DNA from: Legionellaceae bacterium
GTDB taxonomy: Bacteria > Pseudomonadota > Gammaproteobacteria > Legionellales > Legionellaceae
Assembly: GCA_947477015.1 (NCBI GenBank)
Contig: CANJSM010000009.1
Span: forward strand, 1-38,508
Reading direction: 5' to 3'
Length of the DNA: 38,508 bases
Part shown: positions 27,290 through 36,490 of the stretch, piece by piece
Layout: each line of letters opens with the position of its first letter
How positions within the stretch are numbered: the first letter of the stretch is position 1
Translations under genes and position numbers: made by a program
The notes under the pieces: model-generated
The model's database searches: none
What the model saw: the letters and a program-made list of their open reading frames with translations, nothing else
What the model was told of the DNA's origin: nothing

Positions 27290-28264
27290 ATGACAACTAT
27301 TACCACGAATGTTAATCTTGCTTTAGAACAGCTAAAACAAGGCGAAGTCGTTGCTATACCCACAGAGACGGTCTATGGACTAGCCGCTGATGCAACCAAT
27401 GAAGCGGCGGTTAAAAAAATATTTTCCATCAAACAGCGCCCTCTCAATCATCCGCTGATTATGCACGTTTGTCATGACTGGGATCTCAGTCAATGGGTCA
27501 GTGATATCCCTGAATATGCGCAACAAATGATAAGCGCCTTTTGGCCCGGACCATTGACCTTGGTCTTAAATAGCAAAAAAAACGCCGTGCATTCATTAGT
27601 CAATGGAGGACAAAATAGTATCGCCATTCGTGCGCCTAAGCATGATTTAACACAACAGCTCTTGAGAGCATTAAATCGCCCATTGGTGGCTCCATCAGCC
27701 AATCCATTCGGTCAAATAAGCCCGACAACGGCATTACATGTTGCCATGAGCTTTCCTGATGAAGACTTTTTTATTTTAGATGGAGGGCGTTGTGATGTGG
27801 GTATAGAATCATCGATTATTCAAGCAACGCATCACACTGGATATTCTGTTTTGCGTCCCGGGATGATTGATTTAAACACTATAGACCGTCAATTTGGAAA
27901 ACAATCTTCTGCCAACACCACAACACCCAGAGTCTCTGGGCAATTAGATAGCCATTATAAACCACGAAAAACGCTGTACTATATCGATGATTGGCTACAA
28001 TTCGACAAAGCCACACGTTTAATAGAGGGAGAAATGTATACTATTAGTCTCTCCGATCACATTCCTAACCCTAAAAATCTTCATCATCAGTTACCCAATG
28101 ATGAACGAATTGTCGCCTATGAATTGTATGATATACTCAGATTTGCTGATCAATCTCAGGCCAAATCTATTGTCATCGAGTTGCCACCTAATCAAAAAAA
28201 ATGGCATGCCATTCGAGAGAAAATCATAAAAGCGGGTCAACGAATAACCTCTATAATCAGTTAA
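27290..28264 (+). CDS. sua5: L-threonylcarbamoyladenylate synthase (Sua5/YwlC type)
   Basis: GEVVAIPTETVYGLAADATNEAAVKKIFSIKQRPLNHPLIMHV, FWPGPLTLVL, NRPLVAPSANPFGQISPTTA; ~100-aa C-terminal Sua5 domain. Confidence 0.93.
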   Translation: MTTITTNVNLALEQLKQGEVVAIPTETVYGLAADATNEAAVKKIFSIKQRPLNHPLIMHVCHDWDLSQWVSDIPEYAQQMISAFWPGPLTLVLNSKKNAVHSLVNGGQNSIAIRAPKHDLTQQLLRALNRPLVAPSANPFGQISPTTALHVAMSFPDEDFFILDGGRCDVGIESSIIQATHHTGYSVLRPGMIDLNTIDRQFGKQSSANTTTPRVSGQLDSHYKPRKTLYYIDDWLQFDKATRLIEGEMYTISLSDHIPNPKNLHHQLPNDERIVAYELYDILRFADQSQAKSIVIELPPNQKKWHAIREKIIKAGQRITSIIS

Positions 28265-28276
28265 AGAAGACAGGGA

Positions 28277-29857
28277 ATGATTAAAAAAGAAATCAATGCA
28301 ATTGCATCAACACTAGATCGCACAACGATTTTATCTATTGTGATGATTGGTTTACTAGTGAGTCTATTATCTCTAAGTATTCCTATTGCCGCACAGACAT
28401 TAATTAACCTCATTGCTTTTGGTAAATTACTCCAGCCAGTGATAACACTCAGCATCATTGTGTTTATTACCATGATTGCACTGGGGGCATTGTATGTGTG
28501 GCAAATAGTCATTATTGAGGTTGTTCAACAAAAACTGATGGTTAAAATTACTCTTGATCTCACTGAGCAATTTACGAACCTCTCTCTTGAAAATTTTTCT
28601 ACTCATCATGGGCCGGAGCTGGTAAACCGCTTTTTTGAAGTCGTTACCATTAAAAAATCTCTAGCCAGCCTATTATTATATGGCATCAATCTTGGCTTAC
28701 AGTTGTTTTTCGGTCTGCTACTGCTGCTACTTTATCATCCTTTGTTTTTTATATTTGATGGTTTCATTATTGCAGGTATTTTGCTGATTATTTTCATACC
28801 GTACCGCAAAGGCTTAGAAACCGCTGAAGAAGAATGTTTTCAAAAGCATCAAGTTGGTGCCTGGTTAGAGGAAATTTTGATCAACCGATTTTTGTTTCGC
28901 TTTAATTTCTACCACCGTTATGCCATACAGCAAGCCGATAGAAAACTGGTGTCATTCTTAAAGGCGAGAAATAGGCATTTTAAGCAGCTACTCAAACATC
29001 AAATTGGTTTTTATAGCTTATCTGCTATTGCCAGTAGTCTTTTGCTGGGTATTGGTGGCTATCTTGTCATTAATAATCAATTAAGCTTGGGGCAACTAGT
29101 TGCAGCCGAGATTGTGCTTGGTGCTGTCATTTATGCGTTGAAACGCGTTGGCATATTATTAGAAAATTATTATGATCTTAAGGCCTCTCAGCACAAGCTT
29201 GAAAACGCATTGATGCTGCCAAGAGACAAGGCTATCGATGAGTTGGACGACCTGTTTACACCTATATCCACGATTAAATTTAAATTTCACGGTAACGCTG
29301 AAGCCATCGCGTCTCACCAGAAGCCTTTATTCATCTATTCGCATATCCCTGAGCTGTGTCAAACATTTACTGAAGCTCTTTTTGGTTTTAGCCCCAAAGA
29401 TAGTCTAGAGGTATTTGTCAACAATGCCTATTGCTCTCATGACAATCGAGTGGCACTGCGTCACCATAGTCTGCTGATTGGACGACCGCAGTGGTTTGCA
29501 GGGACTATTTATGACAATCTAGTCCTTAATCAACGTCAATTATCCAGTAAAGTCATCACAGAGCAACTAAGAGCCGTCGGTCTTCTCGACAAAATAATGC
29601 ATCAACCTGAAGGCTTAAAAACTATTGTTTATGAATGGCAAACTATTTTTACCGAACGTGAATTAATTCAATTTATGGTGGTGCGCGCATTGCTTGTTAA
29701 GCCCCAGCTGCTCATTATTGACAGGGCTTTTGATGTGTTGGGCAACCACATTGATGAGTTAATGGCTCATCTGTTGACACTAGACAATACTATCTTACTG
29801 ATAGTCAGCAAGCATAATGAGTGCAAATATATAACCAACCGCTGGGAGCTGTCGTGA
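28277..29857 (+). CDS. ABC exporter-like protein (TMD + degenerate NBD)
   Basis: ABC transmembrane helices, NFSTHHGPELVNRFFEVVTIKKSLA; C-terminus retains the NBD layout (LIGRPQWFAGTIYDNLVLNQRQ, PQLLIIDRAFDVLG) but no P-loop or LSGGQ is visible. Confidence 0.82.
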   Translation: MIKKEINAIASTLDRTTILSIVMIGLLVSLLSLSIPIAAQTLINLIAFGKLLQPVITLSIIVFITMIALGALYVWQIVIIEVVQQKLMVKITLDLTEQFTNLSLENFSTHHGPELVNRFFEVVTIKKSLASLLLYGINLGLQLFFGLLLLLLYHPLFFIFDGFIIAGILLIIFIPYRKGLETAEEECFQKHQVGAWLEEILINRFLFRFNFYHRYAIQQADRKLVSFLKARNRHFKQLLKHQIGFYSLSAIASSLLLGIGGYLVINNQLSLGQLVAAEIVLGAVIYALKRVGILLENYYDLKASQHKLENALMLPRDKAIDELDDLFTPISTIKFKFHGNAEAIASHQKPLFIYSHIPELCQTFTEALFGFSPKDSLEVFVNNAYCSHDNRVALRHHSLLIGRPQWFAGTIYDNLVLNQRQLSSKVITEQLRAVGLLDKIMHQPEGLKTIVYEWQTIFTERELIQFMVVRALLVKPQLLIIDRAFDVLGNHIDELMAHLLTLDNTILLIVSKHNECKYITNRWELS

Positions 29858-30843
29858 TGAATTTGCGATCACATAAAATGATTGGCAAACTACCTAAGCC
29901 TAAAAAAGCGGCGAAAGTCATTGCGCTATTATTTGTTACCACCCTAATTATTTTAAGCATTACTCCTTGGCAGCAGTTTGCGCTCGGAAAGGGCAAAGTA
30001 ATTGCCTTTTCCCCAACAGATAGACTTCATGTCGTAAACGCCCCTATTGGGGGGCGCATTAAGAAGTGGTATGTGGATGAAGGGATGCACGTTAAACGCG
30101 GCGATCCTATCGTTGATATTAACGACAATGACCCAGAGCTTCTGTCCCGATTGGCGCTGGAGAAAAAAGCCATCTTATTAAAGATAGCATCCGCTACTCA
30201 AGCCTTAGCGGCAGGGAAATCTAACGTGAATCGGCAACAACGATTATACAATGAAGGCATTAACTCCAAGCGACAATATGAATTAGCACAAATTGAAAAT
30301 GCAAAATATCAAAACGAACTCGCCCAAGCAAACATCGATAAGCTCAACATTGATGTTCGTATCGCAAGGCAGAAAACCCAACAGGTCAAGGCTCAAGCTG
30401 CAGGCATGATATTTAAACGGCTAACAGGTCAACAAAGTGTCGTGGTCGCAGCAGGCGCGGTGCTCGCACAAATCATGCCTGAAACACCATCGCGTGCGGT
30501 AGAATTATGGATAGATGGCAATGATATTCCTTTTGTGCGCCTTCATCAAAAAGCACGACTTCAATTTGAAGGGTGGCCTGCCATACAATTTCGTGGCTGG
30601 CCAGAAATTGCTGTAGGAACGTTTGGTGGCGTGGTGTCTTTTATTGATCCTACGGATAATGGTTTAGGGTTATTTAGAGCGGTGATTGTACCTGATGAAA
30701 AGTGGCCTCAAACCCGATTTTTAAGACAAGGCGTTCGAGTTCAAGGTTGGGTCCAGTTAGGGCAAGTTCCTTTATGGTATGAGCTCTGGCGTCAATTTAA
30801 TGGCTTTCCTCCTGAGAGCAGTGCGGAGAAGAGTGAATCATGA
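29857..30843 (+). CDS. HlyD-family periplasmic adaptor (membrane fusion) protein
   Basis: TGATG overlap with the ABC gene; single N-terminal TM, GGRIKKWYVDEGMHVKRGDPIVDINDND, coiled-coil hairpin, RLTGQQSVVVAAGAVLAQIMPE. Confidence 0.88.
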   Translation: MNLRSHKMIGKLPKPKKAAKVIALLFVTTLIILSITPWQQFALGKGKVIAFSPTDRLHVVNAPIGGRIKKWYVDEGMHVKRGDPIVDINDNDPELLSRLALEKKAILLKIASATQALAAGKSNVNRQQRLYNEGINSKRQYELAQIENAKYQNELAQANIDKLNIDVRIARQKTQQVKAQAAGMIFKRLTGQQSVVVAAGAVLAQIMPETPSRAVELWIDGNDIPFVRLHQKARLQFEGWPAIQFRGWPEIAVGTFGGVVSFIDPTDNGLGLFRAVIVPDEKWPQTRFLRQGVRVQGWVQLGQVPLWYELWRQFNGFPPESSAEKSES

Positions 30844-32249
30844 TGTTGCTTTCTTTTGTTTCAGGCAACAGCAGAAAGCGATTTTTCGGATTAAGTTTAA
30901 TACTGACCTCCCTAAGCTCTTTCTCAGCAGAAGGACATTATTTAAAACTGGAGGATGTTCTTCAAAGCGTTAGTCGTTGTTATCCACAAATCAAAATATC
31001 CCGCCTTGAAATTAATAAAACGCAAGGTGAATACATTACTGCATTAGGGAAATTTGATCCGTCATTGACATTGAACACTGCCTCACAGCCTGTTGGCGGC
31101 TATATTAATAATTATGGTAATACCGAATTTAATATCCCTACTCTTTATAATGGCCTTAAATTGTTTGGTGGATATAGGAACGGTGAAGGTAATTGGCCAA
31201 TTTACTATCAAAACTATTTAACTAACTCCGGCGGTGAATATAAAGCAGGACTATCCTTACCACTGCTTAAGGATAGAATTATTGATAAGGAGCGCACCGG
31301 TTTATTGACCTCTCGAGAAACCCTTCGCATGAAGGAAAAGGATGCTGCCGTTGTTAAAATTAAAGTGTATCAGGAAGCCATTAAAGTCTATTGGCAATGG
31401 GTTCAAGCAGGCCTGCAAGTCAAAACATTCCAGCAATTACTTGCCCTAGCCAAAGAGCGTCAAAAAGCGATTGTAAAACAGGCAAATCAAGGCGATTTAC
31501 CTAAGCTTGCAATCTCAGAAAATTTGCAACAAATGGTCCAACGTGAACAGTTAGTCAACCAGGGAGAAATGGTGTTTAAACAAGCGGCCATCAATTTATC
31601 ATTGTATTACCGTGATCAAAAGGGCAACCCCAAAATCCCCTTAAGTGGCGCGCTACCGCCCTATGTTTTAGAGCAATCAGCGCATCCAACTCAAGACTTA
31701 TTACAATTAAAACAACACCCAGCACTTAAAAAGCTGCAGAATTATTCGAATATAATTAAACTAAAACAAAATTTAGCTAAAAATGAACTTCTTCCAAATT
31801 TAGATGCAACAGCATATACTTTCAAGCAAAACGGCACCGGTGGCTATCCGTTATTAATTCCTCAAGCGGCAATGGTCGGCGTTTCGTTTAAGTTCCCATT
31901 GTTTCAACGAGAAGCAAAAGGTAAATTAGTTAGCGCGCGGAATGAATTACAACAAATCACCACGGAACGAAAATTTTTATTTGAACAGTTAAAAAACGAA
32001 CTAACCAATTTATTCATTGGGATAAAGATATATCGCCACCAGGTGGCTTTACTGAACAAAGAGCTGCATTTAGCGAAAAAAGTACAACATGGGGAAACAA
32101 CGAAATTTTATGAGGGTGATAGCACACTGTTTCTTGTTAATCAGCGAGAGCAAACAACCGCTCAAGTACGCCTGAGTTGGATAAACGCTAAAGTGAAGCT
32201 AAAAGAAATGATAGATCTGGCCCGTTTTTTTTCATCAACCGAATCGTAA
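30840..32249 (+). CDS. TolC-like outer membrane efflux/secretion protein
   Basis: ATGA overlap with hlyD-like gene; signal peptide; LKLEDVLQSVSRCYPQIKISRLEINKTQGEYITALGKFDPSL, ANQGDLPKLAISENLQ. Confidence 0.85.
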   Translation: MMLLSFVSGNSRKRFFGLSLILTSLSSFSAEGHYLKLEDVLQSVSRCYPQIKISRLEINKTQGEYITALGKFDPSLTLNTASQPVGGYINNYGNTEFNIPTLYNGLKLFGGYRNGEGNWPIYYQNYLTNSGGEYKAGLSLPLLKDRIIDKERTGLLTSRETLRMKEKDAAVVKIKVYQEAIKVYWQWVQAGLQVKTFQQLLALAKERQKAIVKQANQGDLPKLAISENLQQMVQREQLVNQGEMVFKQAAINLSLYYRDQKGNPKIPLSGALPPYVLEQSAHPTQDLLQLKQHPALKKLQNYSNIIKLKQNLAKNELLPNLDATAYTFKQNGTGGYPLLIPQAAMVGVSFKFPLFQREAKGKLVSARNELQQITTERKFLFEQLKNELTNLFIGIKIYRHQVALLNKELHLAKKVQHGETTKFYEGDSTLFLVNQREQTTAQVRLSWINAKVKLKEMIDLARFFSSTES

Positions 32250-32292
32250 AAACATCCCAATAATATTCTTATACATAAACAGCTGGTGAAAA

Positions 32293-34074
32293 ATGCCCTT
32301 TACAACTCTCAATAAACATCAACTTCATCGAGCCATTCTGGTGGGGTGTCAAGCGCTGATTGATCAAAAAGAACTATTGAATCAGATCAACGTCTTTCCG
32401 GTTGCTGACGCAGATACCGGTGATAACATGGCATCGACTGCGAATGCCATCATCAAATTCTCCTCGGTTCACGACACCTTAAAATCAACCATGAATTCGA
32501 TTGCTGATGCCAGCATTTTAGGCGCGCGCGGCAACTCTGGCATTATTTTTTCACAATTTTTTAATGCGTTGGCTTGCGCCATCTCAACCGAGGAGCATTT
32601 AACCCTCAATGAATTTTCACACCTATTGACCCAGTCAGCCCAAAAAGTTCGTGCCGGTATCCCTGAGCCTGTTGATGGGACGCTGTTAACACTGATTGAA
32701 GCATGGGCGTCCTTAACAAAAGAAAACGTTCATTCTGAATATTTTGATGTAGACCTGCCAAAGCTGATGCCGTTGCTTGAAGAAGAAGTGCAGAAAACGG
32801 CATTAACTCTGGGTATATTGAAAGAAATGAATGTCGTCGACGCGGGTGCGCTGGGTTTTTATCATTTTATAACCGGGTTTACATCCTCGCTCGAATATCC
32901 TGACAAAGAACATCATGTCGAAAAAAACACCCTACTCGTGAATACAGGGCACTCCTCCACCCCTTCACCCGAGGTGCCACACTATCGCTACTGTACGGAA
33001 GCCGTCATCAAAGTCGGCTCTGTTGATACCCCTAAACTAACAAACCTTCTGAAAGAACACGGTGACTGTGGATTGATTTCTGGCAATGAGCGCCTTTGCC
33101 ACTTCCATGTACACACCAATGAGCCGGCGAAATTATTCACTGTGTTGATGGATGACTACATTGTGCAGTATCCCAAAATTGATGACATGCTCAGGCAACT
33201 CCAAATACATCATGACCGGCGAGATTCAATAGCATTATTGACTGACTCAGGTGCAGATCTTCCTCAATCCCTGCTCGATGACTACCAAATTCATCAAATT
33301 TCTCTTAATATCCAACTGGATGAGCATCAATTATTGGATAGGCACTGCCTTGATTCAAATGATTTTTATCATCGCCTAAAGGATTTGAAGTCCTATCCAA
33401 AAACATCTTATCCTACACCTGCGCTCATCAAAGAAAAAATAGAACTCCTTGCGCATCATTATGATCACGTCATTGTGATATCGCTATCAAAAGGCATGAG
33501 TGGGATTTATGAACACTTCAAAACGGCAGCAAAACACCTTGCTCATGTCACAGTCCTTGACTCAAAAACAAGTTCTGCGGCACATGGACTTCTTCTGCAG
33601 CATGCTGGCAAGCTAATTCGCTCAGGCAAAACTATAGACGAGATTATCCCTGAGCTTAAAGAGGCCATTGAAACCACCCACATGTTTGTAATTGTCGATC
33701 AATTTGACTCCATGATTCGCTCCGGGCGTATTCACAAACTCAAGGCGCGCATAGCAAACGCTGTCAACATGAAACCGATTGTTTCGATTGATAAAGAAGG
33801 AAAAGGCGTGGTGTGTGGCCAGGCCTTTTCATTAGAGGCGGCCATTGAAAAAGTCATCAACCAAATTCAAACGCTAGAGAAAAAAGAACAGCTTACGCTA
33901 CAAGAGTATGCAATTGTCCATGCGGGTGCAGAAGAAAAAGCAATGAAGCTGTCTACAATAGCAACAGCTCGCTTTGGTAAACCGCCCGTATATATTGAGT
34001 CTGTTTCATTGGCCATCGGCCTGCATGCAGGCCAAGGATGCGTGGCGTTAGCTGTTCGACTGAGCAAGCGGTGA
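32293..34074 (+). CDS. DAK2 (FakA/DhaL-like) + FakA middle-domain-like + DegV (FakB-like) fusion protein
   Basis: NVFPVADADTGDNMASTA, ARGNSGIIFSQFF, VVDAGALGFYHF, CHFHVHTNEPAKLF, then DegV ALLTDSGADLPQSLLDDY, KTSYPTPALI, SKGMSGIYEHFKTAA, MIRSGRIHKLKARIANAVNMKPI. Confidence 0.92.
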   Translation: MPFTTLNKHQLHRAILVGCQALIDQKELLNQINVFPVADADTGDNMASTANAIIKFSSVHDTLKSTMNSIADASILGARGNSGIIFSQFFNALACAISTEEHLTLNEFSHLLTQSAQKVRAGIPEPVDGTLLTLIEAWASLTKENVHSEYFDVDLPKLMPLLEEEVQKTALTLGILKEMNVVDAGALGFYHFITGFTSSLEYPDKEHHVEKNTLLVNTGHSSTPSPEVPHYRYCTEAVIKVGSVDTPKLTNLLKEHGDCGLISGNERLCHFHVHTNEPAKLFTVLMDDYIVQYPKIDDMLRQLQIHHDRRDSIALLTDSGADLPQSLLDDYQIHQISLNIQLDEHQLLDRHCLDSNDFYHRLKDLKSYPKTSYPTPALIKEKIELLAHHYDHVIVISLSKGMSGIYEHFKTAAKHLAHVTVLDSKTSSAAHGLLLQHAGKLIRSGKTIDEIIPELKEAIETTHMFVIVDQFDSMIRSGRIHKLKARIANAVNMKPIVSIDKEGKGVVCGQAFSLEAAIEKVINQIQTLEKKEQLTLQEYAIVHAGAEEKAMKLSTIATARFGKPPVYIESVSLAIGLHAGQGCVALAVRLSKR

Positions 34075-34076
34075 CG

Positions 34077-34775
34077 TTAAATTTTAATTTTAGATCGCAC
34101 CCGACTCAATCCACCATCCACAGCCAATACTTGCCCTGTGATCCAATTGTTTTCAGGATTTAAAAGAAACACAATGGCGCGAGCGATATCGTCTGGTGCA
34201 CCAATTCTCGCCAGGGGATGCATGGCTGTTGAGGCACTCAGCGCCAATGAATTCGCTGTAATTTGTGCCGTCAGTGGGGTGTCGGTCATTCCTGGCGCGA
34301 CTACATTAAAGCGTAAATTTAAATGTGTATAAGTGGCTGCTGCCGATTGGGCAAGTCCAATAATGCCGGCTTTTGCAGCGGCAATGGCTTCATGATTCGC
34401 GAGCCCTACCAGTGCCGCGGCGGATGAAATAAGGACTACAGCACCCCCGGCTTTCATGTGCATTCCCGCGGCACGCACTGTTGCAAAGGCCGTGGTTAAA
34501 GAGGAATCAATAACCGCTTGATATTGTTCTTTTGAGGTAGCATGCGCGCCTTTTAATAATAATGAGCCGGCACAATTCACAACACCATCTATTTGGCCTG
34601 CCTCTTTAAATACTTCATTAACTGCATCAAAATTAGTCGCATCCAATAGCGCATTAGGATTAATTTTGCTGTTATCTCGTGCCGTAGTAAAGACCGTATC
34701 GCCTTGAGAGATTAATTGTTGCACGACTGCTTGTCCAATAGCACTGCTTGCTGCAATCACTAAATAGTTTGCCAT
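34077..34775 (-). CDS. Short-chain dehydrogenase/reductase
   Basis: YLVIAASSAIGQAVVQQL, GVVNCAGSLLLKG, ISSAAALVG, VVAPGMTDTPL, ITGQVLAVDGGLS. Confidence 0.9.
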   Translation of the reverse strand: MANYLVIAASSAIGQAVVQQLISQGDTVFTTARDNSKINPNALLDATNFDAVNEVFKEAGQIDGVVNCAGSLLLKGAHATSKEQYQAVIDSSLTTAFATVRAAGMHMKAGGAVVLISSAAALVGLANHEAIAAAKAGIIGLAQSAAATYTHLNLRFNVVAPGMTDTPLTAQITANSLALSASTAMHPLARIGAPDDIARAIVFLLNPENNWITGQVLAVDGGLSRVRSKIKI

Positions 34776-34792
34776 AGTCTATGTTTCCTTTT

Positions 34793-35563
34793 TTAATGAC
34801 TCTTTTTCTTCAATAGGTTTGGAAAAAACATGGGCGTACTCTTTTGATAATTCAAATAGAGGTTGCCTCTTGACTGAATAGATCCCTTTTCTGTCAGTGG
34901 AGCCGTAATTCGGGTCATAATAACCCAAAGAGCTACCGGGGAAACCCATGCAAGCCATCCCAATGGTGCACAACATGCAAAACCTGCAAAAGCACACCAT
35001 GTCAGCCATTCAAAAAAATAATTGGGATGTCGTGAGTAAAACCATAGACCAACATCACACACCTCTCCTGCATGAGAGGCTCTAAACGACTGCAACTGAA
35101 AATCAGCGAGGCTTTCAGTGGCGATGGAGAACAGCGCTATCACTATCAACAGATAATCGCTAGTAGAGATAGGGTCTTGAGGGGATAATTGCGCGATAAA
35201 ATACCACGGAAGCGACACTATGCCTATCAACAAGCCTTGAAATTGAAAATTCAATAAAAACCCTAGTGGTTTGGATATTTTCCATTGTTGACTTAACTGT
35301 GTGTAGCGTTTATCCAACAAGTTTAACCGAACTCGGGTATACCAGAGATAGCCGCCTAACCGTAGTCCCCAGATCAATAGAACCAAACTGAAGACTATTT
35401 TTTTCGTTGAAATGGGTGAGGTATACAGATACAACATCCCAATAATTGTCAGCCCAGAGGCCCAGCCCACATCGACAACCGAGGGATTTTTAGTGTGACG
35501 ATACCATAACCATATCAAGCTCATATGCAAAAAGATTACCGCCAAGGCTATAAGAAATATCAC
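34793..35563 (-). CDS. DUF1295 (steroid 5-alpha-reductase-like) membrane protein
   Basis: NPSVVDVGWASGLTIIGMLY, LWYSRHPNYFFEWLTWCAFA-type motif (FYSRHPNYFFEW). GTG 35563 follows GAGG; the track's start at 35644 overlaps the upstream gene. Confidence 0.88.
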   Translation of the reverse strand: MIFLIALAVIFLHMSLIWLWYRHTKNPSVVDVGWASGLTIIGMLYLYTSPISTKKIVFSLVLLIWGLRLGGYLWYTRVRLNLLDKRYTQLSQQWKISKPLGFLLNFQFQGLLIGIVSLPWYFIAQLSPQDPISTSDYLLIVIALFSIATESLADFQLQSFRASHAGEVCDVGLWFYSRHPNYFFEWLTWCAFAGFACCAPLGWLAWVSPVALWVIMTRITAPLTEKGSIQSRGNLYLNYQKSTPMFFPNLLKKKSH

Positions 35564-35577
35564 GGAATCAATCCTCG

Positions 35578-35985
35578 TCAATCTATAAATCGAGACACAT
35601 ACACGGTTATTGTGGCAGAAGCCCCACACAAAAAAGTTCCCCATAACCAGTCAACAAATGCCATCATCACCGGCCAGTCTTTGAAAATGGCAACGCAGGT
35701 AAAATCATAAACGCCATAAATCACAAGTCCTAAGGCTGCACCATAAGCAAATGCGGACAGCAAGGAACCGTGCGATAAAGGCACAATAAACGTTAATGTT
35801 GCGAAGGCAAATAAAGCATAAATAATAATGGTCGCCCACCAAACCGGTAACAGGCTACCGTTCTCTAAGCGCAACCAATTGCCATAGGCTTTAAAATACA
35901 TGCCTTTGGCAATAAAACCAATCCAGGTCATATCAAGGATGAAAAAGACAGCCATCGCCAAGCAAAACAGTTTTACATGATTCAT
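35578..35985 (-). CDS. DUF2177 family membrane protein
   Basis: FFILDMTWIGFIAKGMYFKAYG, GAALGLVIYGVYDFTCVAIFKDWP, DWLWGTFLCGASATITV. Confidence 0.9.
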   Translation of the reverse strand: MNHVKLFCLAMAVFFILDMTWIGFIAKGMYFKAYGNWLRLENGSLLPVWWATIIIYALFAFATLTFIVPLSHGSLLSAFAYGAALGLVIYGVYDFTCVAIFKDWPVMMAFVDWLWGTFLCGASATITVYVSRFID

Positions 35986-36001
35986 TTAAGCTCCTTGTTG
36001 T

Positions 36002-36478
36002 TTAGGATGGATTCAACATCCATATCACTGCATTTAGATAGCCCGCAAACAGCAGCCAAATAAAATAAGGCATGAGTAGGGCGCAAGTTAACGGATAGGT
36101 CTTACGGGTGAGAATCATCGTTATCAGTGTGAAGCAGATAATCGCCGTGATACAAACAAGGCTCAAGCCAATCCAATGAAAATAAAAGAACAGTGGCGTC
36201 CACGCCCAGTTCAGGATCAGTTGTAAAACGTAAAATACAAGGGCTAATGTTGCTGTTTGCTGATGACGACATTGCCAAAGGGCATACCCTGAGACCGCAA
36301 TCATACAATATAAAATAAACCAAACGATTGGAAAAACAAGGTCGGGTGGCGTAAGCGACGATTTATGCAATGTCGGATACCACGTGACAATATCATGTTG
36401 CGTGATAAGGCCGAAACAATAACCAATGATCTGAAAAACTAAAATCCAAAGCAGTGCACCTTTGACGTTTATAGACAT
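36002..36478 (-). CDS. tspO: TspO/MBR family protein
   Basis: WYPTLHKSSLTPPDLVFPIVWFILYCMIAVSGYALW, LNWAWTPLFF, PYFIWLLFAGYLNAVIWMLN. Confidence 0.93.
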   Translation of the reverse strand: MSINVKGALLWILVFQIIGYCFGLITQHDIVTWYPTLHKSSLTPPDLVFPIVWFILYCMIAVSGYALWQCRHQQTATLALVFYVLQLILNWAWTPLFFYFHWIGLSLVCITAIICFTLITMILTRKTYPLTCALLMPYFIWLLFAGYLNAVIWMLNPS

Positions 36479-36490
36479 AAATAACCCTCG

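Noticed and set aside
30980-30988. DnaA-box-like TTATCCACA
   Set aside because: Single site inside the tolC-like gene; no AT-rich DUE or box cluster, so no origin call despite the mnmG-rsmG-parAB context.
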